Shown here: positions 33,333 through 42,203 of the stretch, in pieces
Layout of the letters: each line of letters begins with the position of its first letter
Numbering within the stretch: the first letter of the stretch is position 1
Assembly: GCF_032854445.1 (NCBI RefSeq)
Contig: NC_088306.1
Span: 14,193,386 to 14,257,385, forward strand
DNA: 64,000 bases
Direction: 5' to 3'
Source: Liolophura sinensis
Taxonomy: Eukaryota > Mollusca > Polyplacophora > Chitonida > Chitonidae
Notes under the pieces: model-generated
Seen by the model: the letters and a program-made list of their open reading frames with translations, nothing else
What the model was told of the DNA's origin: nothing
The model's database searches: none
Position numbers and translations under genes: made by a program

Positions 33333-33772
33333 GCTGCTCTATATAGAAAGGGTCGCGTCGTATATTGAAATGGAGATTCTTTTCTTGCGGCGTGATATCT
33401 GCACACGGTGTAATATCTGTACCTCGTGCTGTATAGCGTTTGCGCCACACGCGTAGCAACACTAGCACTGTAAGTCTGCCAACGCCTAATAACGCCAGGG
33501 GCGCCCTCCAGTCGGGTGCCTTTGTAGAATCCGGTTCCTTCGGCTGTTCCTTCGTACAATCCGGTTCCTTCGGCTGTTTCTTGGTGGAATCAGCTGCGCC
33601 AAGCAAAGCAGCCTTTGCCTCGCAAAGCTCGTCCTTCAGCCTTGGCCTTTCTCGCTGCAGCACCCGCTCGACCTGCAGCGACTTTTTGAGGATTCTTCGC
33701 AGGGCAGTAATTCGTAGAATCCGCTGTCACCCCCTCCACTTCCTTCGGGCCTTCCGGATTCGTTGTACTCAT
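33313..33772 (-). pseudogene. Small Lys/Ala-rich membrane protein, frame broken
   Basis: The N-terminal half (MSTTNPEGPKEVEG..., then Ala/Lys-rich AAGRAGAAARKAKAE) and the C-terminal half (EPDSTK/EPDCTK repeats, then LALLGVGRLTVLVLL as a membrane segment) lie in different frames that overlap at about 33,600-33,660. I read them as one gene with a frameshift, but two overlapping genes are possible. The three short Glu-Pro-Asp-(S/C)-Thr-Lys repeats are visible as near-identical DNA repeats at 33,520-33,590. Confidence 0.5.
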
Positions 33773-34270
33773 GTTCCTCTGGATCATCATTTCTAGGACA
33801 GCAGTGGTGTTCAAATGAGCAGTGCTCAGTAGTGGTCAGCGCCATGGTTAACGGTGCTAAGTACTTACCATAGCAGTATAGCCAGCAGCTAGCACTGCTA
33901 AGCGTCTGTTCAGCAAATGGGTCGGTGGCGAGCTGTGCCATGAGCTTTGGTCGATTCTCGGGTTGGATTGGTAGGAGCCAGCTGGCCGCCCTTACATATG
34001 ATCTTAAGAATATACCTCCGAGACCGTGAACCATCCGCGCACCGAGCTTAGCCTCGTACCGGGAGTGCAGCCTTTCAACGTCTTCGTCGCTCATGGCGTC
34101 GATCTCAGCGGCTGTTACGTCTTTTCCAGATATCGCTTGACCTGCCCACCCACCGCAAGTGACGCCAGTCTATCCCTGAGCTGCTGTGCATGTTGGCTGG
34201 GCTGTTGGCTGGGCTTCTCCTCCTCCTCCTCTGCGCCCAGAATCTCGTCTATAAGCTCGTCGGTATCCAT
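33636..34270 (-). pseudogene. Unknown Polinton protein, acidic N-terminus, frameshifted
   Basis: Starts at ATG 34,270 with MDTDELIDEILGAEEEEE and a Gln/Ser-Pro stretch. The frame closes near 34,120, while the continuation (MSDEDVERLHSRYEAKLGARM...) is open in the next frame from 34,094. The helical middle ends in a hydrophobic ASWLLPI segment. The last 60 codons overlap the neighbouring gene out of frame and are probably not native. No family recognised. Confidence 0.5.
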
Positions 34271-34295
34271 TATTAATACGTAGGGCCGACTACGT

Positions 34296-34914
34296 CTAAT
34301 ATATAATCTTAGATGAGGCGGGCGTATTAGTCATTAGCAGGAGCTTAGAATGCGGATTGTTCTTGAGCTTCTGTCGAACCTCTGCCTTTTCGCTCTCGGC
34401 CTCGATGATGTGGTTCTCCTCCAGGCATTCGTTGAACAAGTGTCGATCTTTGCAGTGGAATAAAGCCACCCACCTTGTCTGCTCGCGAAAGTATTTCAGG
34501 ACGGCATTGTATTTCAGAGTGAGGACCCAGACGCTTTGCTTTGCATGACGGCCCGAGAAAGCCATGAATGACAGCATTTTTTGTTTCTTCTTCATCGCCT
34601 CCAACGCGCTACAATCATCGATGATGTATAGGGTGGGCTCCCCCTCGAACAATATGTAGAAAGCTCTTAGGCATTCGTTTAGCCGCTCGCCGGGATCAAA
34701 ACAATAACGGGACCTCAGGGTTAGACAGTATCCATCGCCGCCGGTACGCCTCGTTATGCTTAAGAGTAGGGCACAGGATCACAATGTGATGAAAGATACC
34801 GCGGAAAAGCCCCTCAAGCAGGTCCAGCACGAAGACTGTTTTGCCGCAGTTCGTCTGCCCACAGCTAATCGCGCAGTGGGCGTCATCAATAAAGCGCGTT
34901 AACGAATCTACCAT
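34296..34914 (-). pseudogene. FtsK/HerA-type DNA-packaging ATPase, frameshifted
   Basis: Powers genome packaging into capsids in the Polinton/adintovirus lineage. The N-terminal frame has Walker A GQTNCGKT (about 34,850). After a frame change near 34,700 the rest has Walker B LYIIDDCSA (about 34,625) and an SGRHAKQSVWVLT segment typical of the sensor region. Total length of about 206 codons fits the family. Its ATG at 34,914 lies inside a 104-bp duplicated stretch that also carries a copy of the capsid gene end. Confidence 0.85.
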
Positions 34915-35060
34915 TCTGGATGTGCAGCATTGCGTCCATAATCACATTGAGATATAGTCTGCCCACAGATAATCGCGCAGTGGGCGTCATCAATAAAGCG
35001 CGTTAACAAATCTACCATTCTGGATGTGCAGCATTGCATCCATAATCACATAGGGATATA
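34853..35060. repeat. 104-bp tandem duplication at the capsid/ATPase junction
   Basis: Units 34,853-34,956 and 34,957-35,060 differ at only a few positions. Each holds both the capsid C-terminal codons with their stop and the ATPase start codon, which overlap in the ancestral arrangement. Confidence 0.95.
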
Positions 35061-36257
35061 CGTTCAACACGCCGGAATCTTCTCTCTCTTTTGTCACCTG
35101 TATCGTAATCCCTTCGCTGGCGTTCTGAACGCGCCTCCCACTGCCATGCAGCTCGTGCAGGTCAAGCCAGAAGGTGTGCTTGTGCGTCAAGAACTCTTCC
35201 AGAGAGACGTCTGCCAGGCCTAAGTCTTTTACGACCCTGGCCACCTCAGGGTCCCGCTTCTTAAGGGATGAGCTGGCGAAGAACCTCTGGACCTCGCCCC
35301 ATTGCTGGTACGCCCGCATGCCCTGGCTGTACAGCTGATTGGGGACCCCTTCTATTGTGACTTCTACTTTGGTGATCTTCGGGTTGTAGAAGGATTCCGA
35401 CCTCCTCCCCCACGGGGTTCTTTTAGCCTCGAACAGCATGAGGATGCCTTTCATTGCTCTCGCTGGAGTGTTCAGGTTTATGTTCCAGAGAGTATCAGAC
35501 TTGTCCTTAACAAACTTTCGGTGGCGGAGGACGCGATCATACAGAATGGAGACGCCCTCGGCAACTGGGTGCGGATCTGTCTAGCGAGCTCCTCATTGGT
35601 GACCATATCGAACTCCAGGCTGATGTTGTCGATGGTGTAAGTCGTGTCATCGTCTGTTGTCTTAATGACCCGGCTGTAATCGTTGAACGTCAGTTCGTAC
35701 TCCAGTCCGTCGGCCAAGGCACTCTGGTAGAATGGCATGTGGCCATCTTGAAGCTCAAAGTCTAGCGGGATGTGGAACCGGCTGCCAAAGGCGTGAGCGA
35801 TGGCTTTTTCTCCAGCATTGTCGTCACTTGCGTCCTCCGCTCCGACTCGAAGTTTAAGCATGTTTTCGCTGCCGATGCCTTGGTAGGCCGCATTCCTCCG
35901 TTCGTTTTTGGTCAGCCATAAGTCGCCGTAGTAATGAAACACATCAGAGTCGTCGATGGACATTACCTCATTCCCGCTGATTCTGATCGTGGTTTTCTTG
36001 ACTACTGCGCGTCCGAGATTCCCTACCACTGTGGCGTTCGGGTAGGATGAATTGATCGTGATCGAGAAGGCCAATCGCACGGTGCCGGGCACAATGACGT
36101 CATTTGGGCCGAGGTTGGGGAAGCGGACCAAGCGTTGTTGATTCTGGTCGATCGTACTCGGGTTGTTGGTGACGACTAAGGACTGCCGTACACCTTGTAC
36201 CCCCCGAGGCTTACGGAGTGTTCTGAAAGGGTTTAGCTTGCGTCCGTATGCATCCAT
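34990..36257 (-). pseudogene. Major capsid protein (double jelly roll), frameshifted
   Basis: Start at ATG 36,257 (MDAYGRK). The N-terminal part has RFPNLGPNDVIVPGT and beta-rich sequence typical of Polinton capsid proteins. After about 235 codons the frame changes near 35,556 and continues to TGA at 34,990, ending HIQNGRFVNALY. Combined length is about 420 codons. Identification rests on this motif, beta-rich character, length and position next to the ATPase; it is inference from family knowledge. Divergent from the 36,297 gene with only 39 bases between starts. Confidence 0.75.
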
Positions 36258-36296
36258 TGTGTGTATTGAAGGTAAACCTTGCAATGTGCAAGGATT
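36258..36296. promoter_or_regulatory. Divergent promoter region with inverted repeat
   Basis: The 39 bases between the capsid and 36,297 gene starts hold a perfect 7-3-7 inverted repeat, CCTTGCA-ATG-TGCAAGG (36,277-36,293). It is a candidate binding site for a factor acting on both late-type genes. Confidence 0.45.
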
Positions 36297-37694
36297 ATGG
36301 CAGACTTTGACGTTGATGATCCGTTCGAAGCCCAAGAGGACAATGCCCAAGAGGACTACGCCAAAGACGACGTCGTCGAACAGACCTCTCTCTTTACAGG
36401 TGATGTTGTTCCCAAGGCACCAATATTAGGTACGATCTACGAATCCCAAAAACCAAGGTTGGTCAATAACGCCGTGATGTCTTATTACAAAATCATGGCG
36501 AAGGATGATTGGTATCCCGACTTCCCCCCACTCCGATTTAGCGAAGAAAATAAGTTTATGCTTGTCAATGGGCGTCTGCGACTCGTGAAATACCCAGACT
36601 TGGAACTCACCAACGAAAAGAATGGCGAAACGCTAGCCCTCACAACAATCGCCCGGAGAGGAGGAGGGAGAAGGATTGTTACGAGTCTGGATGGGCTGGG
36701 TTTTGTAGACTGGAATGGAGAAAGCAGAGTGAAAAACAGAAAACAGCCATCGTTGCATCCGGCAGCAGTTGCAGCCCTGGAGACAGCGAGTTCAGAACTC
36801 GGTGCCGCGGCCGCCGAGGCAGATACCTTGGAGCTGAAGGATTTAAACCAAGCAGCGAAAAAGGTCGCTGATGCAGTCCACACACTGGAAACAAGCTTGA
36901 CGGATAGTGAGGTCGGGCGGGTTATTGAAATGATGAACGACCCTCCTCTTCCCATACAAGAGATGAACGACCCTTCTCTCCCCATGCGAGCACTTCTGGA
37001 GCTTAACAAAGCACTGCAGACCTTGGAAGGCGAACACGCGTATAACAACGCCAGGCTGTCAAAATTAGATATGGAAATCGCAGAAGAAAAACAGATGTTG
37101 GGGGAGGTCCCTAATGATGATAATAATAAAGACTTGCGGAGACGGATCGAAGCCCGGATAAAGAATCTCGAGGACGATAGGGTGAACCGGCTCGAAGCAG
37201 CCTCTTTAACGGCTGAAGCCCTGCGCACGCAAATACACCTCATCACGCAGACGATCGATCACATCATACACAAGGATACCACTCTGGCCGAGCGCGTCCG
37301 CACCCTCTTCCGGGAGCAGGGAATAACAGTGGTCTCCATTCTCACGGCATTTGGGATGGCGATCTCGACACTGGGGCTAGCGATAAAGTTGGCGCTGACT
37401 GGCGGGTCCGGCGGGGGCATCCAGCCAACACCACCTCCACCCGACGGGCGTGGTCTTAAAGAATGGGTGAAAAAGCATCTCCAGTCCCTGGAGCGCGCCC
37501 TTGGCAAGCTGGCTGGGAAGGCTGCCGCTGCGATTCCGGGTATTATTGGCAGTATCGTGTTCTGGCTACTGAACCTTCTCGGGAAAGCAGCTGGGTGGCT
37601 GGCCGATAATGTCTGGGCTCTAGTCATCGCAGTAGGTGGCCTAATGCTCGTGGCTGTTCGCAATTATTTAACGCATAGTCCACAGCAGCAGTAA
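36297..37694 (+). CDS. 465-aa coiled-coil membrane protein of the Polinton
   Basis: The longest intact frame in the element. ATG at 36,297 (MADFDVDD) is preferred over a TTG upstream. The acidic N-terminus is followed by a folded-looking region (about residues 50-140), then long Glu/Lys/Ala-rich helices (about 150-330) likely to form coiled coil. A membrane segment TVVSILTAFGMAISTLGLAIK follows, then a Gly/Pro linker, and two hydrophobic stretches near the end (IPGIIGSIVFWLLNLL, WALVIAVGGLMLVAV). The architecture suggests a virion membrane or penetration-associated protein, but I know no family. Its end overlaps the convergent gene by 27 bases. Confidence 0.75.
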   Translation: MADFDVDDPFEAQEDNAQEDYAKDDVVEQTSLFTGDVVPKAPILGTIYESQKPRLVNNAVMSYYKIMAKDDWYPDFPPLRFSEENKFMLVNGRLRLVKYPDLELTNEKNGETLALTTIARRGGGRRIVTSLDGLGFVDWNGESRVKNRKQPSLHPAAVAALETASSELGAAAAEADTLELKDLNQAAKKVADAVHTLETSLTDSEVGRVIEMMNDPPLPIQEMNDPSLPMRALLELNKALQTLEGEHAYNNARLSKLDMEIAEEKQMLGEVPNDDNNKDLRRRIEARIKNLEDDRVNRLEAASLTAEALRTQIHLITQTIDHIIHKDTTLAERVRTLFREQGITVVSILTAFGMAISTLGLAIKLALTGGSGGGIQPTPPPPDGRGLKEWVKKHLQSLERALGKLAGKAAAAIPGIIGSIVFWLLNLLGKAAGWLADNVWALVIAVGGLMLVAVRNYLTHSPQQQ

Positions 37695-38012
37695 GCCGAT
37701 ACCAACCCCAGCGATGACGATGGCTGTCTTCTCCGAATCGTGATTCTTTTCTGCGGTGGGTTGTGGAACGTTTTCTTGTGGCTCAACGAGGGAAGGTGGT
37801 GGGACGCTTTCTTGTGGATCAACGTGGGAAAGTGGGACGCTTTCTTGTGGCTCAACGATCCCGTGGAAAGGTGCGCGCTTGTGCAAAGTGGGCGGTACTT
37901 TAGCGTTCACACCCTCATTGGCGCCTAGCTTCTGGTCCTCTGTGGCCACGACGATTTTGTTGTTGTAGTTCGCCACATGGCCGATCTGCAGAAGCATGTC
38001 GCTGGGGGCCAT
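37668..38012 (-). CDS. Small membrane protein with PQESVP repeats
   Basis: 114 residues from ATG 38,012; a GTG seven codons upstream is also possible. The middle contains three copies of a V(E/D)PQE(S/N)VP repeat and the C-terminus one membrane segment (TAIVIAGVGIGLLLLW). It may be a tail-anchored protein with a Pro-rich spacer. It lies directly downstream of the minus-strand gene at 38,039. Confidence 0.6.
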   Translation of the reverse strand: MAPSDMLLQIGHVANYNNKIVVATEDQKLGANEGVNAKVPPTLHKRAPFHGIVEPQESVPLSHVDPQESVPPPSLVEPQENVPQPTAEKNHDSEKTAIVIAGVGIGLLLLWTMR

Positions 38013-38038
38013 ATATAGGCCTATGCCATACACAAAGT

Positions 38039-38939
38039 CTACAGCCCTCCGGCATACTGTAGCACGTCCTGGTAGCGTTTGATAGCAGACGGAAGGTCGA
38101 TCGGAGAGGAAATTGCGTCTTCAACGTTCGCGGCAAACTGTTTTTGCGCGTCGAAGGCTGTGCCCGTGCCTAGAATACGCGCCCTTGTTTGCGCTTGGGC
38201 GCCTAGAATAGCCCACACGTATGTCCGGATGGAATCGTTTAGGCGCTCTACGCCCGGCTGCGTGAATTCTTGGGATGTGTCGGAAATGAACGAAGCCCAT
38301 GCCTCCTCGGCGTCCTGCTGGATGTAGTCGACGTGGAGCGCTGTAGGCTTTCTAGAGAACGACATCCTGCTCGGATCGAAGGTCCCATCGCCAACGGTGC
38401 TGTAGCCCGTATTCGTGATATAGTAATATGACGCCGTGATTCACCCCCCTGCGCCTCCAGTCTGTGTGCGTATCTACGTGGAACTCCCTACAAATCTTCT
38501 CATAGGCCCTCTTGTCGTAGGGGTTTTCGAATGTCGCCCACGCTCTGTCTTGCGGCAGGGGGGCCTGGATCTCTTCCAAGACCCGCCTAACTTGGTAATA
38601 CACATGGAACGTGTACAGGGCCCTTATTCGTTGGTCGGGGGCGAGAAGATGGTCTTTTGCAGAGACGCCACAGCCCGTGGTTGCGCACCAGACCGCGAAG
38701 TTCACTTGGTTCTGCCAGAATTGCACAGGATTGGTGTTCCAGGCCCGAACAATGTCATTGCTGGTTATCTGTGGCAGCCGGTACTTAACCAACACATCTG
38801 TGGACTGGACTGGAAAGGCTTTCTTTTCATCGATGTAGATGCCAAATCGCGTGAGCTGCTCTGCGTGGGTTTGGATACTATGAAATGCCCCGGCCTTGTA
38901 AGTGGCCTCTCTATTGAACCTGTAAGCCTCGCTGTTCAT
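38039..38939 (-). pseudogene. Unknown Polinton protein, one frameshift
   Basis: ATG at 38,939 (MNSEAYRFNREATYK). The first 170 codons are helix-rich (NTNPVQFWQNQVNFAVW) and the frame changes near 38,425. The remainder reads ...GYSTVGDGTFDPSRM and then a helical C-terminus ending at 38,039. About 300 codons in all. Conserved-looking sequence in both frames supports one gene. The position suggests a structural protein, but no family is recognised. Its start is 10 bases from the divergent gene at 38,950. Confidence 0.6.
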
Positions 38940-38949
38940 CGTAGCTAAA

Positions 38950-39609
38950 ATGTTCATCACATTGTTTGACATTCTAAATGGGACACAGCACACGCTGCCT
39001 CATGCCCTTAACAACCTCGACGGCCGCCTTAAAACCGTCTTTCGCGAGATAACATTCTACCCAGCCTGGGTGAATATCCAAACCGGAGTGGGCTTCTTGC
39101 TTGAGGGCAAACGTGTTGAAGTGCCGGCGGGCTACTACAATGTCTGTACGCTGGACATGGATATATTCCTCCCGCATGGGATTTCTCTGGGATTGAATGA
39201 AGCCTCGGGCCGCTTAGTCCTTACCCTCCCTAGAAATACCTTCATAATGCTCCAAGAGCTTGTCCCCTTCTTAGGGTTCTCCGACGGGATTGCACCCATA
39301 GGGGGGACTATGGAGGGTGAAAATCTACCTAACTTGGTCACAAACAAAGAAGTCTTCGTGCATTTAGATGAACTGAGCACCTCAGAAAACGTGAGAATAA
39401 CCTCAGATTTCGGTGGCGGTTCAACACTACTTCAGGCCATCGCCGTGACTGGTGAAGGGATAAACTGCGGGAAGACGGTTTCATTTCCCAACCCACAGTA
39501 CAAAGCCTTGCGCGACGACTATATAACGCACTTGACCGTGGCACTTTTAGATAAAAACGGCAAGTATATTAATGTTGGGTACCTTAGTGATACCCTAGAA
39601 ATACAATGA
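38950..39609 (+). CDS. P1: beta-rich Polinton protein, first of a tandem set
   Basis: 219 residues, intact. Features include NGTQHTLPHALNNLDGRLK, GFLLEGKRVEVP, SGRLVLTLP and FSDGIAPIGGTMEG, with a final LLDKNGKYI...LEIQ strand pattern. P2 shares nearly all of it, but P1 lacks the N-terminal SLSDLADVS module of P2 and P3. The strand-rich sequence and terminal pattern suggest a jelly-roll minor capsid or spike protein; this is inference. Its stop overlaps the P2 start as ATGA, so the genes are probably cotranscribed and may be translationally coupled. Confidence 0.6.
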   Translation: MFITLFDILNGTQHTLPHALNNLDGRLKTVFREITFYPAWVNIQTGVGFLLEGKRVEVPAGYYNVCTLDMDIFLPHGISLGLNEASGRLVLTLPRNTFIMLQELVPFLGFSDGIAPIGGTMEGENLPNLVTNKEVFVHLDELSTSENVRITSDFGGGSTLLQAIAVTGEGINCGKTVSFPNPQYKALRDDYITHLTVALLDKNGKYINVGYLSDTLEIQ

Positions 39610-40315
39610 GTATGGAGGACGCATCCGTTCCCAGTTCTGCGTTCCTGTCTTTAAGCGACTTGGCAGATGTGTCGGATTTCGAATTAAAAGGCCAGGAAGG
39701 TAAAATCTACGCCTTCGAGTTTAAAAATGGCAAGTACATCCGCAAAAATATTGCGGGGAAACCTGTCGCTTCGAAGTTCATCTCATTGACTTTCGTTCAA
39801 AATGGGACACAGTACAAGCTGCCTCAAGCCCTTAAAAACCTTGACGGCCGCCTTAAAATTGCCGTTTACGAGATAGCATTATTCCCGATCTTCATTTATA
39901 TCCCCCCGGAGTGGGCTTCTTGCTTGATGGCAAACGTGTTGAAGTGCCGTCGGCCTCCTACAATCTCTGTGACCTGAACGAGCTTGTATTAAACACGCAT
40001 GGGGTTTCTCTGAAATTAAATACAACTTCGGGCCGCTTAGTCCTTAGCCTCCCAGAAAATACCTTCATAATGCTCCAAGAGCTTGCCCCCTTCTTAAGGT
40101 TCTCCGACGGGATTGCGCCTATAGGGGGGACTATGGAGGGTAGCACTATACCTAAGATTTTCTCATACAATGAAGTCTTCGTGCATTTAGATGAACTGAA
40201 CACCTACAAAGCCTTGCGCGCCGACAATATAACGCACTTGACCGTATCGCTTTTAGACAGAAAAGGCAATAATTTATATAAAGGGCTCATCACTGCTATC
40301 CTAGAAATACAATAA
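39606..40315 (+). pseudogene. P2: paralogue of P1 with N-terminal module, frameshifted
   Basis: Starts MSMEDASVPSSAFLSLSDL, continues with an EGKIYAFEFKNGKYIRK module and then the P1-like domain. The frame changes at a C run near 39,900. Relative to P1 it lacks about 26 residues before the last conserved YKALR segment. Duplication and divergence from P1 are evident at the DNA level. Confidence 0.65.
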
Positions 40316-40317
40316 GT

Positions 40318-41142
40318 ATGGTGGACGCAGCCGGTCCCAGCTCTGCGTGCCTGTCTTTAAGCGACTTGGCTGATGTGTCGAAGTTCGAACTTCAAGGCCA
40401 GGAAGGTAAAATCTACGCCTTCGAGTTTAAAAGTGGCAAGTACATCCGCAAAAAGATTCCGGGGCAGGCAGAACCTGCCACGTTTGCTTCCCTTCAAGAT
40501 GTCTCATCCTCTGTAGAGCAAGATCGCAGGTCGCCGTCTGAGGTAATTGAAGAAGAAAAACTCTCTTTAATTCGCTTTGAAGACCGCTTTGCTCTTGCCA
40601 GAGCTCGCGACCCCGATTGGTTGATAGATGTGAAGGTGACCCCGATGACGGCCCAGGCCGCTAGTGGTGTGGTGAAAAATGTTTTCAACTCCGGAGTCTC
40701 TTTCGTGTCGTGGTTACCAACCAGCGACTGTTATATAGCTTTAAATACAAGAGTTTACTTCACACTAACTGCGGCGCCTGGTGTAGGTCCCTTGCGTCTT
40801 GCCGCTCAAACCGATTTTAAACCGTCACTACTACTATCCCCTGGATCTATACTTATCTTCAACCTCATACTTGGCGCGGCCGAACAACACCGTTGCACTT
40901 TGATTACCGGGTTTAAAATAAGGTGGCCTGCGGAGCACGATACAAAGGATCTCAGACTGATGATCAAATTACAGGCCCAGGGCGAACCAATCATCCGGAG
41001 CTCACTCGAGGATATACGAGTCGTCATAGGGGGCGTTTTAAATCTCGATGCAATCAATTTAGAGTGCGGTATACGCCTTCACCGCTTTCGTGTTAGTATT
41101 CCCGATGACGATTTAGAGCTTACCGACGTTGTTGATTCGTAG
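40318..41142 (+). CDS. P3: shares the P2 N-terminal module, different C-domain
   Basis: 274 residues, intact. Residues 1-50 match P2 (SSACLSLSDLADVS, EGKIYAFEFKSGKYIRK), but the rest is unrelated: an acidic linker, then a beta-rich domain (SGVSFVSWLPTSDCYIALN, LLLSPGSILIFNLILG). The shared module may be a common attachment or assembly tag fitted to different heads. Begins three bases after the P2 stop. Function unknown. Confidence 0.6.
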   Translation: MVDAAGPSSACLSLSDLADVSKFELQGQEGKIYAFEFKSGKYIRKKIPGQAEPATFASLQDVSSSVEQDRRSPSEVIEEEKLSLIRFEDRFALARARDPDWLIDVKVTPMTAQAASGVVKNVFNSGVSFVSWLPTSDCYIALNTRVYFTLTAAPGVGPLRLAAQTDFKPSLLLSPGSILIFNLILGAAEQHRCTLITGFKIRWPAEHDTKDLRLMIKLQAQGEPIIRSSLEDIRVVIGGVLNLDAINLECGIRLHRFRVSIPDDDLELTDVVDS

Positions 41143-41152
41143 GACGGACAAT

Positions 41153-41809
41153 ATGGGACGACTGTACCCGGCGATCTCGGATGAAGAGCCGACGGATGAC
41201 CACCCCTTGACCCCTACTGCGTCGATGGTTGAAAACCACCCTGTGGGCGTGGCGCACGCCCATCGCCTGCAGTATATCAGCGAAATACAGAGGCAATCTG
41301 AGCGAGATCTCCGCCGGGCCTTGTACAAAAAGTACCGGCGCGGTGTCTTAGCCGCCGAGGCCCTTGATTCGGCCATGCTCGCGACCGGTTTGGGACTAGG
41401 GGTTGCAGGTGTGGGACTACTCACAACAATAATTCTAGCCCCTGCTGTCTTGGCTATGGAAGCAGCGGCCATAGCTTGCGGTGTTTTAAATGCCACCGGA
41501 AAATTCGTTAGCCGCCGACTTCACGCAAAGGCCAAGAAACATAACGATATACGGCTGTTGGCTGAGGCCAAACTTAACAGCATCCGTGCGCAGGTATCTA
41601 CGGCATTATCTGATGGTGTTATTTCGGACGTAGAGTACAGGCAAGTCGTTCAGGAGCTCCAGAACTACTCTGATCTGAAGCTGGAGATACGCGCTAAGTC
41701 TCGTAAGACATTCAACGCCGTAGAGATCGATGAAAGCACGAAAAAACAGCTTATAGATCGCGGCCGAAAACTAGTTCGGCAAGAGCTGAAAAACGCTCTT
41801 TCCCAATGA
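41153..41809 (+). CDS. Polinton membrane-hairpin protein
   Basis: 218 residues from ATG 41,153 (MGRLYPAISDEE); an upstream TTG in frame overlaps P3 and is less likely. A long Gly/Ala-rich hydrophobic region at about residues 75-110 (LATGLGLGVAGVGLLTTIIL, then PAVLAMEAAAIACGVL) looks like a membrane hairpin. It is flanked by basic helices (RRLHAKAKKHNDIRLLAEAK). The layout resembles membrane-active or pore-associated proteins, but no family is assigned. Last plus-strand gene before the right end. Confidence 0.6.
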   Translation: MGRLYPAISDEEPTDDHPLTPTASMVENHPVGVAHAHRLQYISEIQRQSERDLRRALYKKYRRGVLAAEALDSAMLATGLGLGVAGVGLLTTIILAPAVLAMEAAAIACGVLNATGKFVSRRLHAKAKKHNDIRLLAEAKLNSIRAQVSTALSDGVISDVEYRQVVQELQNYSDLKLEIRAKSRKTFNAVEIDESTKKQLIDRGRKLVRQELKNALSQ

Positions 41810-41820
41810 TGTTCTGGGGG

Positions 41821-42069
41821 TTAGGGTTGTTGCCTCATTAGCTCGGGCAGCAGCCGGCTTTCATAATACTGCCGGATGGGCTCGGGGTGCACCACCGAAG
41901 CGCACACGTCGTTGGTGAAGAGCTTCAGCACGAGCAGCCGTCCCGCGTTGACGCGTCCGTCTTCAAACATGCTGTGGGTGACTTCTTTGTAGCCTCGCAA
42001 GTCTTGCACCGCGCCGACTAACTTCGCCCAAATAGGCTGGCTGGTCGTTTCCATCGCGGGAGATCCCAT
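41821..42069 (-). CDS. Small terminal Polinton protein
   Basis: 82 residues, intact, reading inward from the right inverted repeat (ATG 42,069; a second Met at codon 6). Mixed alpha/beta character (AVQDLRGYKEVTHSMFEDGR) with two Cys residues, one in NDVC. Its position next to the terminus suggests an early or regulatory gene; function unknown. Confidence 0.5.
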   Translation of the reverse strand: MGSPAMETTSQPIWAKLVGAVQDLRGYKEVTHSMFEDGRVNAGRLLVLKLFTNDVCASVVHPEPIRQYYESRLLPELMRQQP

Positions 42070-42129
42070 GATTATTCATTGTATTCGCTGTATACCTAAT
42101 AAGAAATTTCGATAACCATAAGACCCTCC

Positions 42130-42203
42130 GCTGGGGGCCTCTATTTTGTTCTGGGGAGGGCCCCAGGGGAGGGTGTGCCAGAACTCCTATTCTGTATACT
42201 ACT
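42130..42203 (-). repeat. Polinton right terminal inverted repeat
   Basis: Perfect reverse complement of 27,297-27,370, ending CTATTCTGTATACTACT. Confidence 0.95.

Larger units (their letters stand above)
27297..42203. mobile_element. Polinton/Maverick transposon, complete, 14.9 kb
   Basis: Perfect 74-bp inverted repeats with AG...CT ends, a short target duplication, an empty site in a duplicate module, and the hallmark gene set: protein-primed family B polymerase, retroviral-type integrase, FtsK/HerA packaging ATPase and double-jelly-roll capsid protein. Polintons are self-synthesising transposons related to adintoviruses. Many of its genes are broken as assembled. I found no adenain-like cysteine protease, which most Polintons carry. 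GC content is visibly higher than in the AT-rich host DNA around it. Confidence 0.97.

Noticed and set aside
33636..33800. C-terminal Cys/Ser-rich tail of the Polinton gene starting at 34,270
   Set aside because: This stretch overlaps the next gene in another frame whose sequence looks native, so the tail is probably out-of-frame readthrough after the break.
36485..37663. Ser/Arg-rich minus-strand frames of up to 253 residues opposite the 465-aa gene
   Set aside because: Low-complexity shadow of the coiled-coil coding strand.
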